Assembly: GCA_902363595.1 (NCBI GenBank)
Contig: CABJAP010000008.1
Span: 154,302-218,301 of the forward strand
Direction: 5' to 3'
Source: Clostridia bacterium
Lineage (GTDB): Bacteria; Bacillota; Clostridia; Peptostreptococcales; Anaerovoracaceae
DNA length: 64,000 nt
The notes below the pieces were generated by a model. The model saw only the letters and a program-made list of their open reading frames with translations. It did no database searches and was not told the origin of the DNA. Positions 22,179 through 31,365 of the stretch are shown in pieces. The position numbers and the translations under genes are program-made. Positions within the stretch are counted from its first letter, which is position 1. Each line of letters begins with the position of its first letter.

Positions 22179-23477
22179 TCATACATTTGAAAAAGGCTGT
22201 TTAAACTGCTCCCTTTCAATTTTTTCTCTATATTCAGACTCCATTTCCAGCACACCAGCAGGAAATTCGTACTCTTCCAGCAGTTCCAGTACCGGCATTG
22301 GGTTGAATTCTTCGGACAGGCGAACGCCGAACGGCCCTTCCATCTCGCCTTTTGCGGTCAGCTCTACAATAATGGCCGGGACCACTGCTGTCTGCGCTAC
22401 GACTGCGGGAGTCCCATATTTTTCTATGCACTCCTGATTATCCGCCACCTGATATATATAAACTTGTCTTTCCATTCCGTCTTTTCTGCCTACAACCCAC
22501 AGCCCTGCACAAGTTTTTCCCACCAACTCCTGGCCAATTTTTTTTGGCTCAGGAGACACGGCGCCCAGCAGATCCACAAGCAGGTCGACCGGCTTCACTT
22601 CTTTTCCCCTCAAAATAACTTTACGGTCTGAAAGGAGGCCCAGTTGTTTCAGATACTTCATCGCATCCTCAAAATCCTGGCCGTAACCGATCTTGAAATC
22701 CGCTTTTTTCAGCCCTTTAATGTGCTGTGACATATTGAAAGGCTCCGAATGTTCCACTGCGGACATCCTCGTCATGCCAATGCCTCCGGGAAGCCAAAAC
22801 TCTTCCGTCAAGGTCAAAGGCTCCGCTGAATAAATCCCCTTTTCATAATCGTAAAGGTGCGGGCCATACAAGCATTCCATTAAAGTAGTGGCAACGGAAA
22901 ACCCAAATACCAGCTCATTGGTCGGATGGCGCAGATTGCTTCCGTCCCGTACATGCAGTTCCTCGATTTCATCAAAAAAATGTTTTTCCGCAAACCTTGC
23001 AAAATAGTCTACCATACCCGGCTCCACTCCGCAGCCAACCATGGCGTAAAGTCCTTTTTCCTCAAATGCTTTTGATTTTAGAAATTCCTCGTGTCCCAAT
23101 TCTTGTATGATCACTGTTGGATCATCCGGGTCGCGAAGCGTTTCTGTCAGGGCCATATCCACAAAATGACAGTTACATTCCAGACAAGCATCCATAATCA
23201 CCGAGGTGAATCCCTCTGTTACCAAACAATGAACCATATAGCCGATTTCGTATTTTCGTGCAAGTCTGACAAGGTCCTCCTTTTTTAGCGCATCGACCTG
23301 CTCGGCAATAAAGCGGTCTTTGTTCCGCTGTTTTGCCGCTGCTTCCTTGGCCTTTTCAAAATCATAGTCTGCCAAAACCACTTTGCCCAGCCATTCATCC
23401 GCATTTTTCCTTCTGTCGAAAAGCGCGCATATGGATTCTCCAACGCCGCCGGCTCCAATTACAAGAACATTCATCAT
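22179..23477 (-). CDS. Saccharopine dehydrogenase-family oxidoreductase
   Basis: A 432-residue protein with an N-terminal Rossmann fold (MNVLVIGAGGVGESICALF) and a C-terminal domain of the saccharopine/carboxynorspermidine dehydrogenase family (GCGVEPGMVDYFARF; LPGGIGMTRMSAVEHSEPF). The family reduces imines formed from amino acids and oxo-acids, or runs the reverse. The start is placed at the ATG at 23477, seven bases after AAGGAG; upstream codons are less well supported. It forms a transcript with the MFS gene and is divergent from an AraC-family regulator, suggesting an inducible amino acid or opine-like pathway. The exact substrate is unknown. Confidence 0.85.
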   Translation of the reverse strand: MMNVLVIGAGGVGESICALFDRRKNADEWLGKVVLADYDFEKAKEAAAKQRNKDRFIAEQVDALKKEDLVRLARKYEIGYMVHCLVTEGFTSVIMDACLECNCHFVDMALTETLRDPDDPTVIIQELGHEEFLKSKAFEEKGLYAMVGCGVEPGMVDYFARFAEKHFFDEIEELHVRDGSNLRHPTNELVFGFSVATTLMECLYGPHLYDYEKGIYSAEPLTLTEEFWLPGGIGMTRMSAVEHSEPFNMSQHIKGLKKADFKIGYGQDFEDAMKYLKQLGLLSDRKVILRGKEVKPVDLLVDLLGAVSPEPKKIGQELVGKTCAGLWVVGRKDGMERQVYIYQVADNQECIEKYGTPAVVAQTAVVPAIIVELTAKGEMEGPFGVRLSEEFNPMPVLELLEEYEFPAGVLEMESEYREKIEREQFKQPFSNV

Positions 23478-23566
23478 ATCCGATCTCCTTTCTACTTTCA
23501 GCCTATATCGTGATTCCATTATATAATTTGCAATTTTTCTTTACAGATACGATGTTGACAAAAACT

Positions 23567-23594
23567 TTGCTTTTTTAATTGGTTAAACTATAAT
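23567..23594 (+). promoter_or_regulatory. Probable sigma-A promoter of the AraC-type regulator
   Basis: TTGCTT (23567-23572), 16-base spacer and TATAAT (23589-23594), 53 bases before the regulator ATG. A separate AT-rich block near 23519-23530 (ATTATATAAT) may hold the divergent promoter. Confidence 0.55.
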
Positions 23595-23647
23595 GGAAGT
23601 ACCTGTTGCGCAAGTTTTAAGTCAATAAAAAGAAGGAGGTTATCGCC

Positions 23648-25726
23648 ATGCTGGTTAAAGAGGTCGTGATGGAAAAAGACCTGCATTGCAAATGCGAGAT
23701 CTGCGCCGTATCGTTTATTCCCATGCATATGCATCATGCATTTGAAATCATTTATATATTGAAGGGCAGTATCAACCTAACGTGTCAGGCTTTTGAATAC
23801 CATCTGAATGAGGGAGATGCCTTTATCTGCAATGTCAACGAGCCGCATTTCGTGACGTCGGATGATCAAGAAAACATCGTTCTGTTTTTCCATTTAGACC
23901 CGTACCATTACGAAAACGTTTATCCCCACCTGAGCTATCATTGGTTCCTCTGCGATTCCTACAAAACGCCAGAAAAAGACGATATTCCTCTAAGGCAGCT
24001 GCAGCAGATGCTCTGGCATGCCGCCAGCGCCCTGTCTCCCCGTACCTCGATCCTGCCGGGCGAAGTTGATGCTTTGATCTTTAATATTGTCAACCATCTG
24101 ATTAACAACTATCAGAACTTCTCTTTCGCCGGCAATCAGCATGCGCTCCAGAGTTTAAAAAGCTGCGATACTCTAACGGTCAAAAGGATTTTTGAAATAC
24201 AAGAATACATTTATAGAAACTACCAAAATAAGATTTCGCTGGAGGACCTCTCAAATCATCTCTATTTAAATAAATACTATGTTTCGCGATTAATTAAAAA
24301 TTTTACTGGATTAAATTTGATCGATCTTTTGGGCCTTGTTCGTACAGAGAAAGCACAGATTCTTTTATTGACCTCCGACCGTTCTTTGGAAGAAATTGCC
24401 TTTGAATGCGGCTTTTCCTCAGTAAAGTATTTTGAAAAGTATTTTGTCCAATGGTATAAAGTTTCTCCCCGCCGCTATCGGGAGGACATGCGAGATAAGA
24501 TTCTGTCCGGTGCTCAGCGCACTGTTTCCATTTCCCATACGTCTCCAAAACTGGCCGCTATCCGAAAACAGCTGTCTCAATCAGCAGTGTTGGCTAAAAC
24601 GGCTTTTTCCCAGTATGAATACATTCTGAATTTGGAGGGTCTTTGCCAGCCCTTTCCCCATCTATGGCAAAGCAGCATCTACATTTCGGATATCGCCACT
24701 TCCATACAGTTAATTGATTCCATCGACCTTGCCCAATGCCGGGAAGACATTGGGTTTGAAAAAGTGGAGCTCCATAACCTCTTTGAACGGTATCCATACT
24801 ATCGCAAAAAAAATCCGTTTTTTGATGCAGGCCTCCTTCATCTGATTAAGAATCTCTGTTCTGTGCAGTTGCTCGTTGAGCTTAATCTTTCATTGAATAA
24901 AGACAATCTTGATGAGGAATTGGAATCACTCTTAAATATTGCCGCTCTACTGGCTGAAAGCTTGACTGAATCAGAGTCCAATGGGCTGTCATTTTGTCTT
25001 CGCAATCAGTCCTTTGATTCCAAGGAACTCTCACAGCTAACCGACAAAATCGCCAAAACTTTGGAACACAGCCGGCTCCCATCTGCCATACGCATTACGG
25101 AGCAGCATTTTTTAAGAGAAACCTATTCCAACGATTCGATGTGCCTGGTACCACATCTGATCAATCATGCCTTGTCTATGCCGCATCAAACCGATACTTC
25201 CATACCTTATCGGGAAATGTTTGATATTCCAGGAGAAGATACCAAGACTAATATTCCTGCTTTTTCCTATAATGGTCTCTTTGGGCCTTTCGGCGAGAAG
25301 AAACCGCTCTATTATGCCTGGCATCTGCTTTCTCTTCTGGGCGATCAAGTAATCTTTCAGGCAGATGGAATTCTTGTTACAAAACTTAGATCTGATTTCT
25401 CCATTCTTCTATATGACCCGTTCGAAGAGCGGAGCTTACACCACGCCGGCTCCCCATCCGGTGCCGCCTTTACGCTGAAATTTGCATCAGCGCCCCACAA
25501 TCAATACCAGGTTACTCAAATCAGCCTCAACAGTGAAAAGAGCCTGTTTCAGCATCTTAAAAATCTACGTTTTCCGAAAAATCTTGATCGCAGCGATATA
25601 CGCCGTCTGGATCAGGCCGCCGCACCAGAAGTAGCCTTCTCTTTTCTTGATTTGTATGATGAGAGCATTCTCAACATCAGCCTCAACCCCTATTCAGCCA
25701 AATTGCTGATCTTAAAGCATTTATGA
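23648..25726 (+). CDS. AraC-family regulator fused to a GH39-like domain
   Basis: A 692-residue protein. Residues about 1-100 are a cupin sensor (MHHAFEIIYILKGSINLTC; LNEGDAFICNVNEPHFV). An AraC double helix-turn-helix lies at about 185-285 (ISLEDLSNHLYLNKYYVSRLIKNFTGLN; SLEEIAFECGFSSVKYFEKYFVQWYKVSPRRYR). The remaining ~400 residues resemble the GH39/xylosidase-like barrel found fused to some Firmicute AraC proteins, with the tail part KPLYYAWHLLSLLGDQVI. Catalytic glutamates are not obvious, so this part is probably a ligand sensor. AAGGAGG precedes the ATG. Likely regulator of the divergent dehydrogenase-transporter pair. Confidence 0.85.
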   Translation: MLVKEVVMEKDLHCKCEICAVSFIPMHMHHAFEIIYILKGSINLTCQAFEYHLNEGDAFICNVNEPHFVTSDDQENIVLFFHLDPYHYENVYPHLSYHWFLCDSYKTPEKDDIPLRQLQQMLWHAASALSPRTSILPGEVDALIFNIVNHLINNYQNFSFAGNQHALQSLKSCDTLTVKRIFEIQEYIYRNYQNKISLEDLSNHLYLNKYYVSRLIKNFTGLNLIDLLGLVRTEKAQILLLTSDRSLEEIAFECGFSSVKYFEKYFVQWYKVSPRRYREDMRDKILSGAQRTVSISHTSPKLAAIRKQLSQSAVLAKTAFSQYEYILNLEGLCQPFPHLWQSSIYISDIATSIQLIDSIDLAQCREDIGFEKVELHNLFERYPYYRKKNPFFDAGLLHLIKNLCSVQLLVELNLSLNKDNLDEELESLLNIAALLAESLTESESNGLSFCLRNQSFDSKELSQLTDKIAKTLEHSRLPSAIRITEQHFLRETYSNDSMCLVPHLINHALSMPHQTDTSIPYREMFDIPGEDTKTNIPAFSYNGLFGPFGEKKPLYYAWHLLSLLGDQVIFQADGILVTKLRSDFSILLYDPFEERSLHHAGSPSGAAFTLKFASAPHNQYQVTQISLNSEKSLFQHLKNLRFPKNLDRSDIRRLDQAAAPEVAFSFLDLYDESILNISLNPYSAKLLILKHL

Positions 25727-25880
25727 TTAACCAGCGGCCGGGCCGCACCCCAAAGCCCCCGCCTTCCCCCATGTGATAAAAATTTATCGAAAATCTTAAA
25801 ACTTAGTGTTTTCTTTTTTTACCAAAGGGTATAGGATAGTTACATGGGAAAATTGAAACTAGTATTCGGGGAGGTTATTT

Positions 25881-28418
25881 ATGAAAACATTAAAATTGAA
25901 AGAAGGACTTTACTGGACAGGAATTTTAGATCCGCAGCTGCGGGTATTTGATATCATCATGAATACGGAGTATGGGACGACCTACAATTCTTACCTGCTC
26001 CAAGGCTCAGAAAAAACGGCACTTTTCGAAACGGCCAAAGCCAAATGTATGGATGAATATCTGGATAAGCTTACATCCCTGATCGATATCAAAGATATCG
26101 ACTACATCATCGTCGATCATACAGAGCCGGATCACGCCGGTTCCGCGGAAAAGCTGATCGAAATCAACCCGGCCATTAAGCTGGTGGGTACTGCTACCGC
26201 TATCAGCTTCATGAAAGAAATCTGCAATACAGAATTTGCTTCTGTCATTGTCAAAGAAGGCGATACGCTCTCCCTGGGAGACAAGACCCTCAAGTTTATC
26301 GCTGCGCCCAATCTTCACTGGCCGGATGCCATGTATACATATGTGGAAGAGGACAAAGTTCTGCTGACTTGCGACTCTTTCGGCGCTCACTACAGCTTTG
26401 ATCAAATTCTAAGCTCCAAAATTACCGATCAGGACGGCTATATGAGCGCGCTCCGCTACTATTTTGATAACATTATGGGGCCTTTCAAGCCTTATGTACT
26501 TAAGGCTATCGACAAAATCCGCGACCTTGAAATCGATATGGTATGTCCGGGGCACGGCCCTGTGCTGGACGAAGATCCTTGGAAAATTATTAACATTTAC
26601 AAGGGATGGTCCACCGAAGTTAACCCCAATACAAAGAAAACGGTTGTAATTCCTTACGTAGCTGCTTACGGTTATACACAGGTGCTGGCAGCAAAGATCA
26701 CAGAAGGAATCAAAGCTTCCGGCGATGTGGAGGTAAAACTCTACGACATGGTTACTTCCGATCAGGCTCAGGTTCTGGGAGAGCTTTACTGGGCGGATGG
26801 AATCCTCTTTGGAACACCGACCATCCTGGGAGAAGCTTTGAAGCCGATCTGGGATCTGACCACATCCATCTTCCCGGTTACCCACGGCGGCAAGATCGCT
26901 TCCGCCTTCGGCTCTTACGGCTGGAGCGGCGAAGCTGTACCTCATATGATCGAACGCCTCAAGCAGCTGCGCATGAAAGTCTACGGAAAGGGCCTGCGGG
27001 TACGGTTTAAGCCGTCTGATGCCCAGCTGGCGGAAGCTTATGAATTCGGATATAATTTTGGACGCTCCGTTATCGAAGGCGCGATCGTCGAGCCGGAACC
27101 GGCTCCAGCAGGCAACAGAAGATGGAAGTGCCTGGTCTGCGGTGAGATTATCGAAGGTCCCAAACCTCCCGAAAGCTGCCCCATCTGCGGCGTAGGTCCG
27201 GAGCAGTTTGTGGAAGTTCCTTCTGAAGAAGTTTCCTTCAGCTCCACCGAGCAAGCTAAGATTGTCGTTGTTGGAAGCGGAGTCGCAGCACTGTCCGCTT
27301 GTGAAGAGATCAGAAAGAGAAATCAGGTATGCGACCTTGAGATCATCTCCAATGAAAGCGTGTTCTGCTACAACCGGCCCATGCTGACAAAGGGCATTCT
27401 GTCCGAGTTTGACGCTCTGAACTTCTTTACCAAACAGCTAGACTGGTACGAAGAGAATAAAATCAAGCTAACTTTAGATACCACTGTGGAAGCAATTGAT
27501 ACTACAGCTAAAAAGCTTCAGCTCTCCGGAGGAGAGCAGCGTCAGTACGACAAGCTGATCCTGGCAACAGGAGCAGAATGCAATATCCCCCCTATTAAGG
27601 GATCCGAATGCAGCAATGTTTACTCCATTCGCAAACTGGCCGATGCCAACGCCATCCGCGAGCGTATCGATCAGGTAACGGATATCGCTGTAATTGGCGG
27701 CGGTGTACTGGGTCTTGAGGCTGCCTGGGAATTCCGCAGAGCCGGCAAGAACGTTACCATTCTGGAAGTGTCCGATGGGTTGATGAAAAACCAGCTGGAT
27801 GAGCAGGCATCTCTCCTTCTGAAGGAAGCAGCGGAGAAATCTGGTCTTACGGTTATTACGGGAGCGAAGATCGACCAAATTACAGAGTCCGGCGTCGATC
27901 TGGCAGACGGAAGTGAAATTTCCGGCCAGCTGGTCATTATCTCGGCCGGGATCAAACCCAATGCCGCCGTTGCTACCAGCGCCGGTATTGAAGGCGACCG
28001 CTGGATCAAGGTCAATGAAAAAATGGAAACCAGCGCCAAGGACGTATACGCCTGCGGCGATGTGGCCGCAATGAACGGCGTCAGTGTGGGCATCTGGAGC
28101 CAGGGACTGGAAATGGGCAAAGTGGCCGGCGCCAACGCGGCGGGAGACAGCCTTTCCTATAAGCCGGTAACTCCATCCAACTCCTACAGCGGGATGGGAA
28201 TTAACCTCTTTGCCATTGGTGATAACGGCAAGAAGGAAGGTCTCAATTATAAAGCAATCCAGCTGGCCGACCCAGCCAAGGGCATCTACAAGAAACTGTA
28301 CTTCGTGAACAATCGTTTCACAGGCGGTATTCTGATAGGAGATGTGAGTCAATCGGCAAAGCTTCTGACAGGTTATGAAAAGAAACAGACCCTGGAAGAT
28401 ATGATGGGAATTCTATAA
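25881..28418 (+). CDS. Flavodiiron protein fused to rubredoxin and NADH:rubredoxin oxidoreductase
   Basis: An 845-residue fusion. A metallo-beta-lactamase-like diiron domain (about 1-245) has ligands in DHTEPDHAGS, NLHWPDAM, CDSFGAH and CPGHGPVL. A flavodoxin domain (about 255-395) binds FMN. A short rubredoxin (about 413-448) has the iron cysteines in KCLVCG and CPICG. A FAD/NAD(P) oxidoreductase (about 455-845) shows IVVVGSGVAALSACEEI, IAVIGGGVLGLEAAWEF and VYACGDVA. Together they pass electrons from NADH to reduce O2 to water or NO to N2O in the cytoplasm. GGGGAGG precedes the ATG, and a terminator follows. It is monocistronic. Confidence 0.94.
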   Translation: MKTLKLKEGLYWTGILDPQLRVFDIIMNTEYGTTYNSYLLQGSEKTALFETAKAKCMDEYLDKLTSLIDIKDIDYIIVDHTEPDHAGSAEKLIEINPAIKLVGTATAISFMKEICNTEFASVIVKEGDTLSLGDKTLKFIAAPNLHWPDAMYTYVEEDKVLLTCDSFGAHYSFDQILSSKITDQDGYMSALRYYFDNIMGPFKPYVLKAIDKIRDLEIDMVCPGHGPVLDEDPWKIINIYKGWSTEVNPNTKKTVVIPYVAAYGYTQVLAAKITEGIKASGDVEVKLYDMVTSDQAQVLGELYWADGILFGTPTILGEALKPIWDLTTSIFPVTHGGKIASAFGSYGWSGEAVPHMIERLKQLRMKVYGKGLRVRFKPSDAQLAEAYEFGYNFGRSVIEGAIVEPEPAPAGNRRWKCLVCGEIIEGPKPPESCPICGVGPEQFVEVPSEEVSFSSTEQAKIVVVGSGVAALSACEEIRKRNQVCDLEIISNESVFCYNRPMLTKGILSEFDALNFFTKQLDWYEENKIKLTLDTTVEAIDTTAKKLQLSGGEQRQYDKLILATGAECNIPPIKGSECSNVYSIRKLADANAIRERIDQVTDIAVIGGGVLGLEAAWEFRRAGKNVTILEVSDGLMKNQLDEQASLLLKEAAEKSGLTVITGAKIDQITESGVDLADGSEISGQLVIISAGIKPNAAVATSAGIEGDRWIKVNEKMETSAKDVYACGDVAAMNGVSVGIWSQGLEMGKVAGANAAGDSLSYKPVTPSNSYSGMGINLFAIGDNGKKEGLNYKAIQLADPAKGIYKKLYFVNNRFTGGILIGDVSQSAKLLTGYEKKQTLEDMMGIL

Positions 28419-28442
28419 ACAACAAATCATTTTCCATGTGGA

Positions 28443-28480
28443 GGCTTGCGGGATGAAAAATACCCGCAAGTCTCTTTTTC
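28443..28480 (+). terminator. Intrinsic terminator of the flavodiiron gene
   Basis: GCTTGCGGG and CCCGCAAG (28444-28470) form an 8-9 bp stem around a ten-base A-rich loop, followed by TCTCTTTTTC. Confidence 0.85.
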
Positions 28481-28497
28481 ATCCTTATACGGAGAAA

Positions 28498-28526
28498 TTG
28501 CCAAAGCCTCCGGGTTTTGATATAAT
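28498..28526 (+). promoter_or_regulatory. Sigma-A promoter of the pilus-like operon
   Basis: TTGCCA (28498-28503), 17-base spacer and a perfect TATAAT (28521-28526), 43 bases before the lipoprotein ATG and just after the preceding terminator. It is one of the best-formed promoters in the window and implies the operon is transcribed on its own. Confidence 0.8.
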
Positions 28527-28568
28527 TGGATGGCAATCAAATACATATCAAAAGGCGGTAGATAGATC

Positions 28569-29489
28569 ATGAAAAGAAAGCAAGCTTATCGAATATGCTC
28601 GATTGTTTTGGTTCTGCTTTTCACAGCAGCCTTCTTCGGCTGCAGCAGCAGCGGCGAAAAAGACAGTGCCTCCTCTTCAGACTCCCCCAAGGAGCGAGGA
28701 CCGGTTCTCATCTCCAAAGCAGAAGAGAAAAAGACGATAAACAACGATGCGGCTATTATCGATATTACCAATGTTTCTCAGGGCTACATCTGTATTAAAT
28801 ACTTGGGGAACAACAAAAAGGTCAAACTGCAGCTGACCAAGGGAGAGGAAACGTATACCTACAACCTGCTTAAACGGGGAAATTTTGAAATATTTCCCTT
28901 CTCTGACGGCAGCGGCAGCTATAAGGTCGCAATCTTTGAAAATATTAGCGGCGATCAATATTCCCAGGTCTGCTCTGAAGAAGTGAAGGTGAAATTAAAG
29001 AATGAAAATCTTCCTTTTCTTTACCCCAACGAGTATGTGAATTACACTGCTGATGATCCCATCGTGGGCCTGAGCGACCAGGTGACGGCAAAGAGCAGCG
29101 ATGATCTGGAAAAGGTGGAGGACGTCTTTAATTATGTAACCACAAACATTGATTATGACTACGATCTGGCGGTTAATGTGGCCACCGACTATCTGCCCAA
29201 TATCGATCAAGTCCTGAAAAAAAAGAAGGGCATCTGTTTTGACTATGCGTCTGTCATGAGCGCCATGCTGCGGATTCAAGGAATCCCTACCAAACTGGTG
29301 ATTGGTTATGCAGGCGATGTATATCATGCTTGGATCAGCGTTTATACAGAGGACGAAGGCTGGGTGGACGGTGTTATTCAATTCGATGGGAAAGACTGGA
29401 CGATGATGGATCCTACCACTGCAGCGGCAAGCGGCGAAATGGATGATATTACAAATGACAGCCGTTACAATGCTCTCTATTTCTATTAA
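28569..29489 (+). CDS. Transglutaminase-like lipoprotein
   Basis: A 306-residue lipoprotein: signal peptide with lipobox around Cys25 (AAFFGC|SSS), Ser-rich linker, a beta-rich domain (about 50-140) and a transglutaminase-like cysteine-protease fold (about 165-300). The catalytic triad is visible: Cys in KKGICFDYASVM, His in YHAWISV and Asp in WTMMDPT. The fold hydrolyses or cross-links peptide/amide bonds. It is first in the operon with the pilus-like genes, 17 bases from gspF, and may process or anchor the filament or cell wall near the assembly site. The operon role is inferred. Confidence 0.87.
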   Translation: MKRKQAYRICSIVLVLLFTAAFFGCSSSGEKDSASSSDSPKERGPVLISKAEEKKTINNDAAIIDITNVSQGYICIKYLGNNKKVKLQLTKGEETYTYNLLKRGNFEIFPFSDGSGSYKVAIFENISGDQYSQVCSEEVKVKLKNENLPFLYPNEYVNYTADDPIVGLSDQVTAKSSDDLEKVEDVFNYVTTNIDYDYDLAVNVATDYLPNIDQVLKKKKGICFDYASVMSAMLRIQGIPTKLVIGYAGDVYHAWISVYTEDEGWVDGVIQFDGKDWTMMDPTTAAASGEMDDITNDSRYNALYFY

Positions 29490-29505
29490 TTAAAGGAGGT
29501 CCCCG

Positions 29506-30552
29506 ATGAGGAAAAAGACGCGACAGAAAAAAGCAGAAGAGCTCGCGCTGCTGTTAAATGAACTTGGCATGTTTTTCAACGGGGGTATTCCTCTATATGA
29601 CGCCTTCCTTATTATGGAGGAAAACTCTTCCAATGACGACGATCGGAGCCTTTATCATATGATTGGCGAAGAGATCGAGCAGGGAATGGATTTATCTGAC
29701 GCGCTGGAGCACACAGGTCGTTTTCCAGATTACATGATTCAAATGATTCGGATTGGTGAAAACTCTGGAAAGCTGGAAGAAGTCTTTTCCTCTTTGGCGC
29801 TTTACTATCAGCGGCAGGACCATTTGACGAGCAGCCTTCGCAGTGCAGTGGTATACCCGCTGGCGATGGTCCTAGTGATGCTTCTTATTTTGGCAGTGCT
29901 GATGATTAAAGTTCTGCCGGTGTTCTCGCAAGTTTTTACTCAGGTGGGCGCACAGCTTCCCGCTCCCCTCGAAGCGGCAGCAGGTTCGGGAAGCGCTGCG
30001 GCTGTTGCAGCGGTCTGCGTTTTAGGCGTTATCGTCCTTTGCTTGATTCTCTACGGGCTGATTCGCAGAAAGGAAGAAGGCCGGCGATTTCTCGCTCATC
30101 TCTATGAGGGGTTTCCCCTTACAAGAAAAATTGCAGAGAAATCCGCAGCCAATCGATTTGCTTATTCCATGGCTTTGCTGCTTGCCAGCGGCATCAATGT
30201 GGACGAGGCTGTGGATTTGGTTCGAGAACTAAATCGCTCTCCCAGGGCCGGGCAAAAGCTTACAAAGCTGAAAGGCCTAATGGACGAGGGAGAAACGTTT
30301 CCTCATGCGCTGACGTCCAGCGGCATCCTATCCTCAGAATATTCCTCAATGATTGCCGTAGGACTGAAAACGGGCAGCGGCGAGGAGATGATGGACTTGG
30401 TAGCGCAGCGTCTGAGCAGTGATACGGATCGATATATCGACCGTACTCTCTCTGGTATTGAACCAGCCATTGTGATTATCATGTGTCTGATGATCGGCTC
30501 GGTCCTTTTGTCAGTCATGCTTCCTTTAATGAAAATCATGACAGCCATGTAG
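29506..30552 (+). CDS. Type II secretion/type IV pilus inner-membrane platform protein (GspF/PilC)
   Basis: A 348-residue protein with two repeats of the T2SSF domain (about 10-130 and 210-340) and three membrane helices (about 118-145, 165-190 and 315-345). LEHTGRFPDYMIQMIRIGENSGKLEEVFSSLALYY and its second-half counterpart LSSEYSSMIAVGLKTGSGEEMMDLVAQRL are the conserved cores. In type IV filament machines this protein couples the cytoplasmic ATPase to pilin insertion or removal. AAAGGAGG precedes the ATG. It is the only platform protein seen here and forms the core with the PilT-like gene. Confidence 0.92.
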   Translation: MRKKTRQKKAEELALLLNELGMFFNGGIPLYDAFLIMEENSSNDDDRSLYHMIGEEIEQGMDLSDALEHTGRFPDYMIQMIRIGENSGKLEEVFSSLALYYQRQDHLTSSLRSAVVYPLAMVLVMLLILAVLMIKVLPVFSQVFTQVGAQLPAPLEAAAGSGSAAAVAAVCVLGVIVLCLILYGLIRRKEEGRRFLAHLYEGFPLTRKIAEKSAANRFAYSMALLLASGINVDEAVDLVRELNRSPRAGQKLTKLKGLMDEGETFPHALTSSGILSSEYSSMIAVGLKTGSGEEMMDLVAQRLSSDTDRYIDRTLSGIEPAIVIIMCLMIGSVLLSVMLPLMKIMTAM

Positions 30553-30562
30553 GGAGGCGCTT

Positions 30563-30865
30563 ATGAGAAGCATTTATCGTACGATCTTTCTAATTGTGTC
30601 CATTGCCGTTATGATCAGCGGAACGATCTTTATCTCCGAGTATCTGGAAAAAAGAGTAAGCCAAGACAGGCAGCAGCTGCTGGAAGATACCATTCGTAAT
30701 TATGCGGTTCAGTGTTATGCTCTGGAAGGACAATATCCAAAAGATTTGGGTTATCTGGAGTCGAATTATACCTTAAACCTGGATCGGGACAAGTATGTCT
30801 ATCATTACAAATTTATCGGCACCAATATGGTTCCCGAAATCTCTGTTTTTGAAAAGGATCGCTAG
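30563..30865 (+). CDS. Small single-pass protein of the pilus-like operon (possible pseudopilin)
   Basis: A 100-residue protein: basic N-terminus, membrane helix (about 6-28), then a short amphipathic helix and a globular part (YPKDLGYLESNYTLNLD). The size and helix-then-globule plan resemble a minor pseudopilin, but there is no G|F/M-x4-E prepilin-peptidase site. It has a GGGAGG ribosome binding site ten bases after gspF. I recognise no family. It is likely an extracytoplasmic structural part. Confidence 0.7.
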   Translation: MRSIYRTIFLIVSIAVMISGTIFISEYLEKRVSQDRQQLLEDTIRNYAVQCYALEGQYPKDLGYLESNYTLNLDRDKYVYHYKFIGTNMVPEISVFEKDR

Positions 30866-30873
30866 GTGGAAGC

Positions 30874-31365
30874 ATGGAAAAAAGACGCCATATAATTGAT
30901 GTCCTATTTATCGTTATTCTCATAGGAGCTTTTGCCCTCTTTTCCGTGGCTCTGGTTGTTTTAGGCGCCAATGTTTATAAAAAAACAGTGTCATCCAACC
31001 AGCAAGCCTATCAAATACGGACTGCCTCCTTATATTTTGATCAGAAGATCCATCAGTCGGACAGCCGCGGATCCCTTTCGCTGAACACTCTGAAAAGCGG
31101 CCAGTCGGCTCTGGTCTTGGGCGAGGACGATTATGAAACCTGGATTTTTCTTTCGAACGGTCAGCTTCGGGAGACAACCGTAAAAAAAGGGACCGCTGTG
31201 ACCGAAGACTTCGGACAGCCGGTTCTTTCTTTACGAACTCTTGAATTTACACTTGTCAAGGATCATCTTTTGAGAATCACAGCTGTCTCCCAGGATGGAG
31301 TTTACTCCCGGACGGACATTCTTGTGCGGGCTTCGCAGCCGGAGGTAAACGATGAAAAAAAATAG
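30874..31365 (+). CDS. DUF4860-type single-pass protein
   Basis: A 163-residue protein with an N-terminal membrane helix (about 9-35: DVLFIVILIGAFALFSVALV), an alpha-helical stretch, then a beta-rich outer domain (TWIFLSNGQLRETTVKKG). It resembles the clostridial DUF4860 family, which I associate with GspF/ATPase operons of this kind. Its 3' end overlaps the next gene by 14 bases, so expression is coupled. The TadE-like or minor-pilin-like plan suggests a filament or inner-membrane component. Function unknown. Confidence 0.72.
   Translation: MEKRRHIIDVLFIVILIGAFALFSVALVVLGANVYKKTVSSNQQAYQIRTASLYFDQKIHQSDSRGSLSLNTLKSGQSALVLGEDDYETWIFLSNGQLRETTVKKGTAVTEDFGQPVLSLRTLEFTLVKDHLLRITAVSQDGVYSRTDILVRASQPEVNDEKK

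Noticed and set aside
23410..23420. Another TGTCGAA (0A-box-like) sequence
   Set aside because: A single copy inside the dehydrogenase coding region without periodic neighbours; expected by chance.
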